Assembly (NCBI GenBank): GCA_902781705.1
Contig: CACZKE010000011.1
Location: forward strand, 1-64,000
DNA length: 64,000 nucleotides
Source: an uncultured Bacteroidia bacterium
Lineage (GTDB): Bacteria; Bacteroidota; Bacteroidia; Bacteroidales; UBA932
Direction of reading: 5' to 3'
In this document: piece by piece, positions 17,106 to 25,481 of the stretch
Layout: the number at the start of each line of letters is the position of its first letter
Numbering within the stretch: position 1 is the first letter of the stretch
Position numbers and translations under genes: made by a program
Notes under the pieces: model-generated
Told to the model about the DNA's origin: nothing
What the model saw: the letters and a program-made list of their open reading frames with translations, nothing else
Databases searched by the model: none

Positions 17106-19082
17106 ATGACCCGGACTCAAGTTCTTCTCACGGCGGCAGCCCTCCTTGTCGGAGCGGCGGCTCTTGCGCAGACCCACCGCATGGACATCGACCTCAAGAA
17201 GGTCGGCGCACCCATCCAGCCTACGATGTACGGCATTTTCTTCGAGGACATCAACTTCGCGGCCGACGGCGGCCTGTACGCCGAGCTCGTGAAGAACCGT
17301 TCCTTCGAGTTCCCGCAGGATCCCCTCCAGGGCTGGAAGGCCTTCGGCAAGGTGGAAGTGAAGGATGACGGTCCCTTCGACCGCTGCCCGCACTATGTCC
17401 GCCTGTATGACCCCGGCCATCCGCACAAGTGGACCGGCCTCGATAACGAAGGCTTCTTCGGCATCGGCGTGAAGGGCGGGGAAACCTACCGCTTCACCGT
17501 GTGGGCCCGCGTTCCGGACGGCGGCTCCTCCGAACTCCGCATCGAACTGGTGAACACCGCCTCCATGGGCGAGGACCAGTTCGTCTGCCAGGCCCCCCTC
17601 ACCATTTCCGGCAAGGAATGGAAGCAGTATGAGGTGATCCTCACCCCGGACACCACCCTGGCGAAATCGGTCCTGCGGATCTTCCTCGTGGGCGAGCGCA
17701 ATACCGTGGACCTCGAGCACGTTTCCCTGTTCCCGACCGATACCTGGATGGGCCACCGCAACGGTATGCGCAAGGACCTGGCGCAGGCCCTGGCGGACCT
17801 CAAGCCCGGCATCTTCCGTTTCCCCGGCGGCTGCATCGTGGAAGGCGCGGACCTGGACACCCGTTACAACTGGAAGAACACCGTCGGCCCGGTGGAGAAC
17901 CGCCCGATCAACGAGAACCGCTGGGAATACACCTTCCCGCACCGCTTCTTCCCGGATTACTTCCAGAGTTACGGCCTCGGCTTCTTCGAGTTCTTCCAAC
18001 TCTCCGAAGAGATCGGTTCCGAACCGCTTCCGATCCTGAGCTGCGGCCTCGCCTGCCAGTTCCAGAACGACGACCCCGCCGCGCACTGCCCGGTGGACGA
18101 ACTCCAGCCCTTCATCCAGGACGCCCTGGACCTCATCGAGTTCGCGAACGGCCCCGTCACCACCACCTGGGGCAAGGTCCGCGCCGACATGGGCCATCCG
18201 GCTCCCTTCAACCTCAAGTTCATCGGCATCGGCAACGAGCAATGGGACGCCATCTATCCCGAACACCTGGAGCCGTTCGTGAAGGCCATCCGCGCCGCTT
18301 ATCCGGACATCAAGATCGTGGGCACCAGCGGCCCGAACTCCGAGGGTGACCAGTTCGACTACCTCTGGCCCGAGATGAAGCGCCTCGGCGCCGACCTCGT
18401 GGACGAGCACTTCTACCGTCCCGAGAAGTGGTTCCTCGCCCAGGGTGCCCGCTACGACAACTACGACCGCAAGGGTCCCAAGGTGTTCGCCGGCGAGTAC
18501 GCCTGCCATGGCGCCGGCCGGAAGTACAACCACTTCAACGCCTCCCTCCTTGAGGCGGCCTTCATGACCACCATCGAGCGCAACGCCGACATCGTGCACA
18601 TGGCCACCTACGCTCCGCTCTTCGCCCATGTCGAGGGCTGGCAGTGGCGTCCGGACCTCATCTGGTTCGACAACCTCCGCTCCATGCGCACCGCCAGCTG
18701 GCACGTCCAGCACCTGTACAGCGAGTACAAGGGCCAGAACGCCCTGACCCTCAAGATGGACGGTGTCAACGTGACCGGCGCCCCCGGCCAGGACGGCCTC
18801 TTCGCCAGCGCCGTCAAGGACGGTGACAAGGTCTATGTAAAGGTCATCAACACCTCCGACAAGCCGCAGGACGTGGAATTCGCCTTCAACGGCCTCAAGA
18901 AGAAGGAAACCGTGAAGGCCGTCGAGTGCGTCAAGTTCCACTCCGACCTCCTGTACCGGGACAACACCCTGGACGCCCCCGACCTCATCACGCCGGTCAA
19001 GGCCGCCTTCACCGGCGAGGGCAAGACCCTCTCCGCCACCGTGGAGCCCCTCACCTTTGCGATCTACATCCTGACGAAGTAA
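17106..19082 (+). CDS. GH51 alpha-L-arabinofuranosidase with N-terminal CBM4-like region
   Basis: The product is 658 aa from the ATG at 17106; the open frame runs further upstream into the regulator's 5' end, but the signal peptide (MTRTQVLLTAAALLVGAAALAQ) fixes the start. GH51 features are MYGIFFEDINFAADGGLYAEL, IFRFPGGCIVEG, the acid/base Glu in IGIGNEQWD and the nucleophile Glu in VFAGEYACH. Residues of about 90-200 form an inserted carbohydrate-binding beta-sandwich (YRFTVWARVPDG...WKQYEVILTP), the plant/bacterial type of GH51 architecture, unlike the shorter GH51 at 3035-4579. It is transcribed alone and divergently from the regulator, suggesting shared control with the main locus. Confidence 0.93.
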   Translation: MTRTQVLLTAAALLVGAAALAQTHRMDIDLKKVGAPIQPTMYGIFFEDINFAADGGLYAELVKNRSFEFPQDPLQGWKAFGKVEVKDDGPFDRCPHYVRLYDPGHPHKWTGLDNEGFFGIGVKGGETYRFTVWARVPDGGSSELRIELVNTASMGEDQFVCQAPLTISGKEWKQYEVILTPDTTLAKSVLRIFLVGERNTVDLEHVSLFPTDTWMGHRNGMRKDLAQALADLKPGIFRFPGGCIVEGADLDTRYNWKNTVGPVENRPINENRWEYTFPHRFFPDYFQSYGLGFFEFFQLSEEIGSEPLPILSCGLACQFQNDDPAAHCPVDELQPFIQDALDLIEFANGPVTTTWGKVRADMGHPAPFNLKFIGIGNEQWDAIYPEHLEPFVKAIRAAYPDIKIVGTSGPNSEGDQFDYLWPEMKRLGADLVDEHFYRPEKWFLAQGARYDNYDRKGPKVFAGEYACHGAGRKYNHFNASLLEAAFMTTIERNADIVHMATYAPLFAHVEGWQWRPDLIWFDNLRSMRTASWHVQHLYSEYKGQNALTLKMDGVNVTGAPGQDGLFASAVKDGDKVYVKVINTSDKPQDVEFAFNGLKKKETVKAVECVKFHSDLLYRDNTLDAPDLITPVKAAFTGEGKTLSATVEPLTFAIYILTK

Positions 19083-19117
19083 AGGAAGTATCCGATTCGG
19101 AAAACGTTATCTTTTTG

Positions 19118-19160
19118 AGGATGACCGGAAAGTCAGAGCGACTGAAGGTCATCCTCTTTC
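19118..19160 (+). terminator. Terminator after the second GH51 gene
   Basis: GAGGATGACC (19118-19127) pairs with GGTCATCCTC (19147-19156), followed by TTTC, 36 bp past the stop codon. Confidence 0.65.
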
Positions 19161-19183
19161 TTTGCATATTGATGAGTTCGGGA

Positions 19184-19250
19184 GTCCGGGAACACCATCC
19201 CGGAGTGGAGCGTAGCGGAACGGAGTCCCCCGGGCACCCCATACCCGGAC
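19184..19250. repeat. Palindromic intergenic repeat with GGAGCGnAGCGGA core
   Basis: GTCCGGG (19184-19190) and CCCGGAC (19244-19250) are outer inverted arms. Inside is a perfect small hairpin, TCCGGGA (19185-19191) with TCCCGGA (19198-19204), followed by TGGAGCGTAGCGGAAC. This inner core resembles the loop of the larger inverted repeats at 22547-22672 and 36822-36907 and the 39-bp coding repeats. Confidence 0.4.
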
Positions 19251-19278
19251 CCATAAGTATATTCGGGATATGATTGTA

Positions 19279-20142
19279 TCAGTGGGCGTCGATCCAGCGG
19301 ATCGAGGGGTCGCGGCGCCACCAGGTGAGTTGGCGCTTGGCGTAGTGGCGGGTGTTGCGCTGGATGAGGCGGACGGTGGTATCGAGGTCCTGCTTGCCGT
19401 CGAAGTAGTCGAACATCTCCCGGTAGCCGACGGTTTGCAGGGCGGGAAGGTCGCGGTAGGGGAGCAGGCTCCGGGCCTCTTCCTCCAGTCCTTCCTCCAT
19501 CATCTTTTCCACGCGCGCATTGATGCGCGCGTAAAGTTCCTCGCGGGGACGCTGGAGGCCGATTTTTTCGATGGTGAAATTCCGGTCCTTGACCGTCCGC
19601 GTCTTGAAGGAAGAGAAGGGCTGTCCCGTGTACAGGCACACTTCCAGGGCGCGGATGACGCGCTGCCCGTTGGACAGGTCGATTTCCTCGCAGGTGACGG
19701 GGTCCAGTTCCCGCAGTTGCTCCGCCAGGACTTCCACGCCCTCGTCACGGAGGCACTCCATGAGGTGTTCCCGTAGCATCAGGGGTACTTCCGGGAAGTC
19801 GTCCAGGCCGTAGCACAGGGCGTCGATGTACATCATGGACCCGCCGGTCACGACCAGCGTTTCATGCCCCTCCGCAAACAGGCGCTCGATGAGGTCCATG
19901 GCATCGGCCTCATACATGCCGGCGGTGTAGTTCCGTGTGACGGGAATCGTCCGGATGAAATAATGCGGCACCGCCGCGAGTTCCTCCGGGGAGGGAACGG
20001 CCGTGCCGATACACATTTCCCTGTACAACTGCCGGGAATCGCAGGAGATGACGGGACTTCCCAACTCCAGTGCCTTGCGGATGCTGTAGGAAGTCTTTCC
20101 GACGGCGGTCGGTCCGAGGATCACCAGGAGCCGCCTCGCCAT
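19279..20142 (-). CDS. miaA: tRNA dimethylallyltransferase
   Basis: The protein is 287 aa. It transfers a dimethylallyl group to A37 of tRNAs that read UNN codons. The N-terminus carries the P-loop GPTAVGKTSYSI; then come the VISCDSRQLYREM segment, TGGSMMYIDALCYGLDD, the NGQRVIRALEVCLYTGQPFS motif and the C-terminal YAKRQLTWWRRD signature. Length is close to the family norm (~300). It lies 3 bp downstream of the PRiA4_ORF3-like gene and is probably co-transcribed with it. Confidence 0.95.
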   Translation of the reverse strand: MARRLLVILGPTAVGKTSYSIRKALELGSPVISCDSRQLYREMCIGTAVPSPEELAAVPHYFIRTIPVTRNYTAGMYEADAMDLIERLFAEGHETLVVTGGSMMYIDALCYGLDDFPEVPLMLREHLMECLRDEGVEVLAEQLRELDPVTCEEIDLSNGQRVIRALEVCLYTGQPFSSFKTRTVKDRNFTIEKIGLQRPREELYARINARVEKMMEEGLEEEARSLLPYRDLPALQTVGYREMFDYFDGKQDLDTTVRLIQRNTRHYAKRQLTWWRRDPSIRWIDAH

Positions 20143-20145
20143 CCG

Positions 20146-20715
20146 CTATTCGTTTTCGTCGTAGATTTCCTTGCCTTCCTCGTCGTCGTCGTCCTCTTCC
20201 TCCTCGTCCTCGTCGTCTTCGTCGTCGAAATCTTCGTCGTCGAGGTCCAGGCCGTCCTTGGGCTTCTCGCCCGGAAGATGGCGCATCTCGTCCGGCAGGT
20301 CCTCGTAGGCGACGTAACCGTTCTCGAACTCGATGGGGTTCGGACCCTTGGAGGAGACGATGACCGGATAATCGGGCCGGACGGTGACGCCCTCGACCTC
20401 ACCTTCCACGGTGATGTTCACGCTCTTGCGGTTCGTGACGTCGTAGAAATACACGAAGTCGGTCGCGCCGGCCTTGACGGCCTTCTCCAGGGAGATCTGG
20501 TCCACGGTACCGGAGCCCAGGTCGAACAGGCCGTAGCGGCCCACGACTTCGCCCAGGGGGTCCAGGGCCTTGAACATGATGAGTTGGTCCTGCGGGAACT
20601 CCATGTCCGAACGCATCTGCTTATGAAGGGTATAGAGTGTCGTGGCTCCGTTTACGTGGTAAACGCGGAAGAATCCTTTGATGCCGGTGAGGGTCACTCT
20701 GATCTGGAATACCAT
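20146..20715 (-). CDS. PRiA4_ORF3-like protein with acidic tail
   Basis: The protein is 189 aa. Residues 1-150 (FQIRVTLTGIKGFFRVYHV..., TLYTLHKQM, DFVYFYDV) resemble the plasmid pRiA4b ORF-3-like family (PF07929), whose members occur on mobile elements and in chromosomes and have no firm function. The last ~35 residues are almost all Asp/Glu, suggesting a flexible acidic tail. It precedes miaA by 3 bp and has its own TATCTTTG promoter box. I assign the family from overall pattern and infer no function. Confidence 0.65.
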   Translation of the reverse strand: MVFQIRVTLTGIKGFFRVYHVNGATTLYTLHKQMRSDMEFPQDQLIMFKALDPLGEVVGRYGLFDLGSGTVDQISLEKAVKAGATDFVYFYDVTNRKSVNITVEGEVEGVTVRPDYPVIVSSKGPNPIEFENGYVAYEDLPDEMRHLPGEKPKDGLDLDDEDFDDEDDEDEEEEDDDDEEGKEIYDENE

Positions 20716-20743
20716 AGTTTTTTCAAGTCTCTGTTTTGTAGTT

Positions 20744-20751
20744 CAAAGATA
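20744..20751 (-). promoter_or_regulatory. -7 box for the PRiA4_ORF3-like gene and miaA
   Basis: The minus strand reads TATCTTTG, a perfect match to TAnnTTTG, 28 bp upstream of the ATG at 20715. Confidence 0.6.
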
Positions 20752-20794
20752 CAACAAATTTTCGGTCCCGATTGCAAAATATCGCAAAAAACGC

Positions 20795-20802
20795 TACTTT
20801 CG
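20795..20802 (+). promoter_or_regulatory. -7-like box for the YigZ-family gene
   Basis: TACTTTCG, one base off TAnnTTTG, lies immediately before the GTG start codons at 20802 and 20808. This would give a leaderless or nearly leaderless message. Confidence 0.4.
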
Positions 20803-20807
20803 TGGAA

Positions 20808-21407
20808 GTGGAATATTTCGACGCATACCGGAGCATCGCTGCCCGGAGCGAGGGACTGTTCAAGGACAACGGTTCCCGGTTCATCGCGCTCGCATATCCC
20901 GTGGAAACGGAGGATGAGGTGCGGGAGATCGTCGCCGCCCTGAAGAAGGAGTATCACGACGCCCGCCACCACTGCTACGCCTACCGGCTGGGATACAAGG
21001 GCGACCGGTTCCGGGCCAATGACGACGGCGAGCCCTCCGGCTCGGCCGGCCGCCCGATCCTCGGGCAGATCGACTCCCTGGGCCTGAGCGACGTCCTCGT
21101 GGTCGTCGTCCGGTATTTCGGCGGCATCAAACTGGGGATTCCGGGGCTCATCCGGGCCTACAAGACTTCCACCGCTGATGCGCTGGGACAGGCGGAAATC
21201 GTGGAGAAGGTGGCGGGGAAACGGTTTCGCCTCACCTTCGACTACCTGTCGATGAACGGGGTGATGAAGGTCCTGAAGGACCTGGGCCTCACCCCGGCCG
21301 GGCAGGACTTCGGCCTGCAGTGCTCGCTGGAGGTGCGCGTGCGCCTGGCCCTGGAGGAAGATTTCCGCAGCCGGCTCGCTGAAGTTGCAGTTTTGGAGGA
21401 AATATAG
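20808..21407 (+). CDS. YigZ/IMPACT-family protein
   Basis: The product is about 199 aa if translation begins at the GTG at 20808; a GTG at 20802 and a TTG at 20772 are alternatives and there is no ATG. The UPF0029/IMPACT core is clear: SEGLFKDNGSRFIALAYPV, the HHCYAYRLG motif, DDGEPSGSAGRPIL and VVVVRYFGGIKLGIPGLIRAY, followed by a small ferredoxin-like C-terminal domain (YLSMNGVMKVLKDLGL). Homologues are linked to translation regulation in eukaryotes, but the bacterial role is unsettled. It is transcribed divergently from the PRiA4_ORF3-like gene. Confidence 0.88.
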   Translation: MEYFDAYRSIAARSEGLFKDNGSRFIALAYPVETEDEVREIVAALKKEYHDARHHCYAYRLGYKGDRFRANDDGEPSGSAGRPILGQIDSLGLSDVLVVVVRYFGGIKLGIPGLIRAYKTSTADALGQAEIVEKVAGKRFRLTFDYLSMNGVMKVLKDLGLTPAGQDFGLQCSLEVRVRLALEEDFRSRLAEVAVLEEI

Positions 21408-21428
21408 GAAAATCAATAATAAATCATT

Positions 21429-21436
21429 ATCTTTCG
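21429..21436 (+). promoter_or_regulatory. -7-like box for serC
   Basis: TATCTTTC (one mismatch to TAnnTTTG) lies 27 bp before the serC ATG. Confidence 0.4.
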
Positions 21437-21463
21437 GAACGAAATTGATAACACTTTGAAATC

Positions 21464-22537
21464 ATGAAAAAAGTCCATGTCTTCAATGCCGGCCCCTGCC
21501 TCCTGCCGCAGGTCGCCATCGACAATGCCATCGAGGCCCTGAAGGATTTCAGCGGCACCGGCGTTTCCGTCCTTTCCATTTCCCACCGCACCAAGGAGTG
21601 GGATGCCGTGATGGACGGGACCCGCGCCCTCTGGAAGGAACTTCTCCATATCCCCGACACCCATGAGGTCGTCTTCCTGGGCGGCGGCGCCTCCCTGCAG
21701 TTCCTCTATGTGGCGATGAACTACCTGGAGAAGAAGGCCGCCTACCTGGATACGGGCGTCTGGGCCCACAAGGCCCTCAAGGAGGCCCAGGGCATCGGCG
21801 ACGCTTACGCCATCGCCTGCTCCAAGGACAAGAACTACACCTATATCCCGAAGGGATTCGAGATCCCGGCCGACCTTGACTATCTGCATATCACCACGAA
21901 CAACACGATCTACGGCACCGAGATCCACGAGGACATCGACTGCCCGTGCCCGCTCATCGCGGACATGTCCTCCGACATCATGTCCCGTCCCGTGGACGTT
22001 TCCAAGTACGACCTCATCTACGGCGGCGCGCAGAAGAACGTCGGCCCGGCCGGCGTCATCTTCGCCATCATCCGGAAGGACTCCCTGGGCCGCGTGAGCC
22101 GCTACATCCCCACGATGCTCGACTACCGCACCCACATCGACAAACTCTCGATGTTCAACACCCCGCCCGTGTTCTCCATCTATGTGATGTACGAGACCCT
22201 CAAGTGGCTCAAGGGCATCGGCGGCGTCGAGGCCATCCACGAGATCAACAAGAAGAAGGCGCAACTCCTCTATGACGAAATCGACCGCAACCCGCTCTTC
22301 GTGGGCACCGCGGTGAAGGAAGACCGTTCCCTGATGAACGTCTGCTTCGTGATGGCCCCCGGCTACGAAGCCCTGCAGGACGAGTTCATGGCCTTCGCCA
22401 AGGATCACGGCATGATCGGCATCAAGGGCCACCGCTCCGTCGGCGGCTTCCGTGCCTCCCTCTACAACGCCTGCACCGTCGAGGACGTCCAGGCCCTGGT
22501 CGATTGCATGAAAGAATTTGAAGCCCTGAAGAAATAA
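21464..22537 (+). CDS. serC: Phosphoserine aminotransferase
   Basis: The protein is 357 aa. It converts 3-phosphohydroxypyruvate and glutamate to O-phosphoserine in serine synthesis; homologues also act in pyridoxine synthesis. NAGPCLLP opens the protein, GGGASLQF binds the cofactor phosphate, and Lys191 in [12 protein letters not shown] is the PLP lysine; the C-terminal [14 protein letters not shown] segment binds substrate carboxylate. It heads the serC-serA-DUF1015 cluster typical of Bacteroidetes, here spread out by repeats and an inserted transposase-like gene. Confidence 0.97.
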   Translation: MKKVHVFNAGPCLLPQVAIDNAIEALKDFSGTGVSVLSISHRTKEWDAVMDGTRALWKELLHIPDTHEVVFLGGGASLQFLYVAMNYLEKKAAYLDTGVWAHKALKEAQGIGDAYAIACSKDKNYTYIPKGFEIPADLDYLHITTNNTIYGTEIHEDIDCPCPLIADMSSDIMSRPVDVSKYDLIYGGAQKNVGPAGVIFAIIRKDSLGRVSRYIPTMLDYRTHIDKLSMFNTPPVFSIYVMYETLKWLKGIGGVEAIHEINKKKAQLLYDEIDRNPLFVGTAVKEDRSLMNVCFVMAPGYEALQDEFMAFAKDHGMIGIKGHRSVGGFRASLYNACTVEDVQALVDCMKEFEALKK

Positions 22538-22546
22538 TGTAGTGCA

Positions 22547-22672
22547 GGGACCGGTATATCTGAAACCTGTGGCCACCCTCGGCCACATAAGAGGGAGGGG
22601 CCCGAAGTCGGCGTGAGCCGGCTTTGGGAGGGGCCGGAGCGAAGCGGAGGCGGTTTCAGATATACTGGTCCC
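22547..22672. repeat. 126-bp inverted repeat between serC and serA
   Basis: The 21-nt arms at 22547-22567 and 22652-22672 are complementary except for one G-T pair, around an 84-nt internal region. That region has its own hairpin (GTGGCC...GGCCAC) and a GGAGCGAAGCGGAGGC core. No frame is coding. It may be a non-autonomous palindromic element or a structured mRNA segment between the two genes. Confidence 0.65.
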
Positions 22673-22704
22673 GGAACGGAATCATTTCTTCATCATAATA
22701 CTGA

Positions 22705-23631
22705 ATGAATATGAAAGTCTTGTTAGCTACCCAGAAGCCTTTCGCCGCCAAGGCGGTGGAAGGGATCGTGAATATCCTCACCGAGGCCGGCCACGAAGTC
22801 GTGAAACTCGAAAAGTACGAGGAGCAGAAAGACCTCGTCGCGGCCGTGGCCGACGTGGAGGCCATGATCATCCGTTCCGACAAGGTGACGGCCGAGGTCA
22901 TCGCCGCCGCCCCGAAACTCAAGATCGTCGTCCGCGCCGGCGCGGGATACGACAATGTCGATCTCGCCGCTGCTACGGAGCACGGCGTCGTGGTGATGAA
23001 CACCCCGGGCCAGAACTCCAATGCCGTCGCCGAGCTCGCCCTCGGCATGATGATCTTCATGGCGCGCACGCACTTCACCCCGGCGACCGGCAGCGAACTG
23101 CAGGGCAAGCGCCTGGGCGTCCAGGCCTACGGCAACGTGGGCCGGCTGGTGGGCCAGAAGGCCAAGGCCCTCGGCATGACCATCCATGCCCTGGATCCGT
23201 TCCTTTCCGACGAGCAGATCATCGCCGGCGGCGCCGAGCCCGTCCACTCCGTGGAGGAACTGTATGCGAACTCCGACTACCTGTCCATCCACATCCCGGC
23301 CCTTCCCGCCACGATCCGTTCCATCGGCTATGACCTCATCACGAAGATGCCCAAGGGCGCCACGCTCGTGAACACCGCCCGCAAGGAAGTCATCGACGAG
23401 GAAGGCCTCCTGAAGGCCCTCGAGGAGCGCCCGGACCTGAAATACGTCACCGACGTCATGCCGGACAACTACGACAAGCTCACGAAGAACTTCGGCTACC
23501 GCGTCTTCGCGACGCCCAAGAAGATGGGCGCCCAGACCGCCGAGGCCAACATCAACGCCGGCCTCGCCGCCGCCCGCCAGATCGCCGACTTCTTCGCCAC
23601 CGGCTGCACGAAGTTCCAGGTGAACAAGTAG
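22705..23631 (+). CDS. serA: D-3-phosphoglycerate dehydrogenase (short type, Lys in place of catalytic His)
   Basis: The protein is 308 aa (an ATG two codons in is an alternative). It catalyses the first step of serine synthesis, NAD-dependent oxidation of 3-phosphoglycerate. The D-2-hydroxyacid dehydrogenase fold shows VRAGAGYDNVDLAAA, the nucleotide-binding GKRLGVQAYGNVGRLVGQKA, and the substrate Arg in VNTARKEVIDEEGLL. The position that is normally a catalytic His before a glycine-rich turn reads ATPKKMGAQTAEAN, so a Lys replaces it. This is a known feature of the Bacteroidetes/Entamoeba subgroup. There is no ACT regulatory domain. Confidence 0.95.
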   Translation: MNMKVLLATQKPFAAKAVEGIVNILTEAGHEVVKLEKYEEQKDLVAAVADVEAMIIRSDKVTAEVIAAAPKLKIVVRAGAGYDNVDLAAATEHGVVVMNTPGQNSNAVAELALGMMIFMARTHFTPATGSELQGKRLGVQAYGNVGRLVGQKAKALGMTIHALDPFLSDEQIIAGGAEPVHSVEELYANSDYLSIHIPALPATIRSIGYDLITKMPKGATLVNTARKEVIDEEGLLKALEERPDLKYVTDVMPDNYDKLTKNFGYRVFATPKKMGAQTAEANINAGLAAARQIADFFATGCTKFQVNK

Positions 23632-23637
23632 CGTTTC

Positions 23638-23792
23638 AGGCCTGCGGGGTGCCGCCCTGGAACTGCCTGATATTCAATTTATAACAATTAGCTTAACCGC
23701 AGGCCTGCCCAAAAAGCGACAGGCCTGCGGTTCTGCTTTTTATACACGTCTGACAGTCAGATGGTTCTGGTACCTTCTCCCGCAGGCCTCGC
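23638..23792. repeat. REP-like element copy A (four half-sites)
   Basis: The 155-bp element lies between the convergent serA and RAYT-like genes. Half-sites are AGGCCTGCGGGG (23638), AACCGCAGGCCT (23695-23706), AGGCCTGCGGTT (23721-23732) and CTCCCGCAGGCCTCGC (23777-23792). The two middle sites form a perfect 12-bp hairpin with a 14-nt loop, and the outer two are complementary to each other. Spacing (57, 26 and 56 bp between starts) matches copies B and C, while the spacer sequences do not. The central hairpin followed by CTGCTTTTTAT could also end serA transcription. Confidence 0.85.
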
Positions 23793-23815
23793 TGTATGCT
23801 CATCAGAGGCGATGG

Positions 23816-24703
23816 TCAAAGTACGGACTCCAGCACTTCCGGATCGATGCCCAGCAACCGGGAAATCTGTTTTTTAGGGGCACTGAAACGGAATGCCAAT
23901 GTCCGGGCCATGCGCAGAAGGTCCTTCCGTCCCAGTTGATGCGGAGAGTCCACGTGCAGTTCATTCCGGCATACGGCAAGCACTTTCTCCTGCATTTCAC
24001 TATCCGTGAAAGCCAGTTGCTCTTCCATGCCATGTGATTGCGCTATGACGGATTCCAAGTCATATCTGCGCAGGCGGTCGAACATGGTCAGGCCGGATCC
24101 GACAATCTGTTCCACAGCCCGGTAATCCACGAAACATTTGTTGAGGATGCGCCCCTCCACGTGTTCCCAGTCCGCTGGAATCGTCGCGTGCGTGCCCAGC
24201 ATGTCCCTGGCTGCTTCCGGACCAAGAAAGCGGACGCCCTTCATGAAGGAAAGGTAGGGATTGAAATACACTTCGAACGGAGCCCATTCATACGAGAATG
24301 GGCTGTCGATCCGCGCCTTGTATGCATTGCGGAGCAGGTATGCCACTTCGTTCAGAAGCATCTGGGAGTCCTTGACATGCTGGACATCCGCTCCGTCGGC
24401 TTTGAGAACACCTCGGATGCCATATCGGCTTTTCAACATCATGGCAAGCCGGTGCAACACCCAGTTGAAATATGCGAGACAATCTTCGTAGCGGCCTTTT
24501 ACCAACAGATGCAAATGGTTGTCCATCAGCGTATAGCAAAGGATCCGAACCCGGAATTTCAACGTGCCGATGGCCAGTGTGTTTACTCCATAGATAAAGT
24601 CTTCCGGTAAACGGAAGATCCGGGTCCGGAGTTGATGTTCCGTGGTAAACATGAAAACGGAATCTTTTCCGGGACAAGGATCTTTGAATTGTTTGATGTT
24701 CAT
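23816..24703 (-). CDS. RAYT-like HUH (Y1) transposase protein
   Basis: The protein is 295 aa. The HUH nuclease core of the IS200-like Y1 superfamily is visible: CYTLMDNHLHLLVKG carries His63 and His65, and the helix NEVAYLLRNAYKARI (about 119-132) holds Tyr122, the best candidate nucleophile by analogy with the YIxxNP motif of REP-associated tyrosine transposases. The C-terminal ~90 residues end in a helix-turn-helix-like segment (PKKQISRLLGIDPEVLESV). It is a single copy with no IS200-type ends, but elements A and B lie 23 and 24 bp from the gene's two ends. That arrangement is typical of REP/RAYT loci, so it more likely acts on palindromes elsewhere than being a self-mobile IS. Nuclease activity is inferred. 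Confidence 0.75.
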   Translation of the reverse strand: MNIKQFKDPCPGKDSVFMFTTEHQLRTRIFRLPEDFIYGVNTLAIGTLKFRVRILCYTLMDNHLHLLVKGRYEDCLAYFNWVLHRLAMMLKSRYGIRGVLKADGADVQHVKDSQMLLNEVAYLLRNAYKARIDSPFSYEWAPFEVYFNPYLSFMKGVRFLGPEAARDMLGTHATIPADWEHVEGRILNKCFVDYRAVEQIVGSGLTMFDRLRRYDLESVIAQSHGMEEQLAFTDSEMQEKVLAVCRNELHVDSPHQLGRKDLLRMARTLAFRFSAPKKQISRLLGIDPEVLESVL

Positions 24704-24727
24704 GTCCTTTCGTGACTTGTTCCGAAG

Positions 24728-24882
24728 AGGCCTGCGGCAATCTCTTTTGGAAATGCCTGGCTACAAGGGATTTGCAAAACCGCTAACCGCAGGTGCCCTG
24801 TTTTTTTGAGAGGCTTGCGGGAGGAAACTGTATAGGTAATTGACATTTAAGATGTTACAAACGATTCTCCCGCAGGCCTCGC
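24728..24882. repeat. REP-like element copy B
   Basis: This 155-bp copy starts 24 bp upstream of the RAYT-like start codon. Half-sites are AGGCCTGCGG (24728), AACCGCAGG (24785), AGGCTTGCGGG (24811) and CTCCCGCAGGCCTCGC (24867-24882). Spacing is identical to copy A (57/26/56). The middle hairpin is degenerate and carries a T7 run in its loop. The element ends 9 bp before the stop of the SANT-like gene. Confidence 0.8.
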
Positions 24883-24891
24883 AAAACGGAC

Positions 24892-25323
24892 TCAAGAGGA
24901 CAAGCCGTTGTCCGGATCTTCGCGCTCCGGAGCGGCGGACTCTTCGCCCGAAGCCGTTCCGGGCTCCAGCCCTGCGCGGAGGAGGACGAGGCGCGTGACG
25001 ATTGCGCGCTCGGAGCGGCCGAACAGTTCGGCCATCTCGGCGAAGGTGGCGCCGGCGCGGTACATGGAGAGGAGCGTCTCCTCGTCCTGCTCCGTCCAGG
25101 GACGGGCGGACGGTTTGGAAACATACAGGCCCAGGGCCTGCAACTTCATCCGGACGGCGTTCGGGGAACGGCCCAGTTGTGTGGCCATTTCGCTGCGCGG
25201 AAGGTTGTCCGCCGCCATCTGCCGGAGCTCGGCCACTTCGTCAGGGGACCAGGGTTCATTGAAGCGGCCGTATCGCTGCTTCATCTGCCCGTACTGTTCG
25301 GGCGTAAGGAAAAAAGTTCTCAT
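24892..25323 (-). CDS. Small protein with two SANT/Myb-like helix-turn-helix units
   Basis: The product is 143 aa from the ATG at 25323; the open frame extends upstream, but only antisense to the DUF1015 gene. Two similar ~40-residue units are visible: PWSPDEVAELRQMAADNLPRSEMATQLGRS...AVRMKLQALGL and PWTEQDEETLLSMYRAGATFAEMAELFGRSERAIVTRLVLLRAGL. Both have the W-x(n)-L...A..LGRS..AV/I..RL pattern of SANT/Myb or GcrA-like DNA-binding domains, which suggests a small DNA-binding protein. The C-terminal 25 residues are acidic and probably disordered. It lies next to the RAYT-like gene and element B and is the second gene separating serA from DUF1015. Confidence 0.7.
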   Translation of the reverse strand: MRTFFLTPEQYGQMKQRYGRFNEPWSPDEVAELRQMAADNLPRSEMATQLGRSPNAVRMKLQALGLYVSKPSARPWTEQDEETLLSMYRAGATFAEMAELFGRSERAIVTRLVLLRAGLEPGTASGEESAAPEREDPDNGLSS

Positions 25324-25481
25324 ACTCGACACTATTTTTGACACCTGCAAGTTACGGAGGGCTATCCGTCTAAGCAAAAGCGGGTACGGATAAAGTCCGG
25401 AATCAGCCTCCCAGCGGGCCAGAGGGCTGACCGAACCCCGGAATTTTACGGTCAGAATCTGAAAAATCCCGGAAAAATGGC

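Noticed and set aside
23638-24882. Complete IS200/IS605 insertion sequence bounded by elements A and B
   Set aside because: The bounding elements are full copies in the same orientation, and copy C exists without a transposase. The protein has a C-terminal extension like RAYT proteins, so a REP/RAYT locus fits better; mobility as a unit remains possible.
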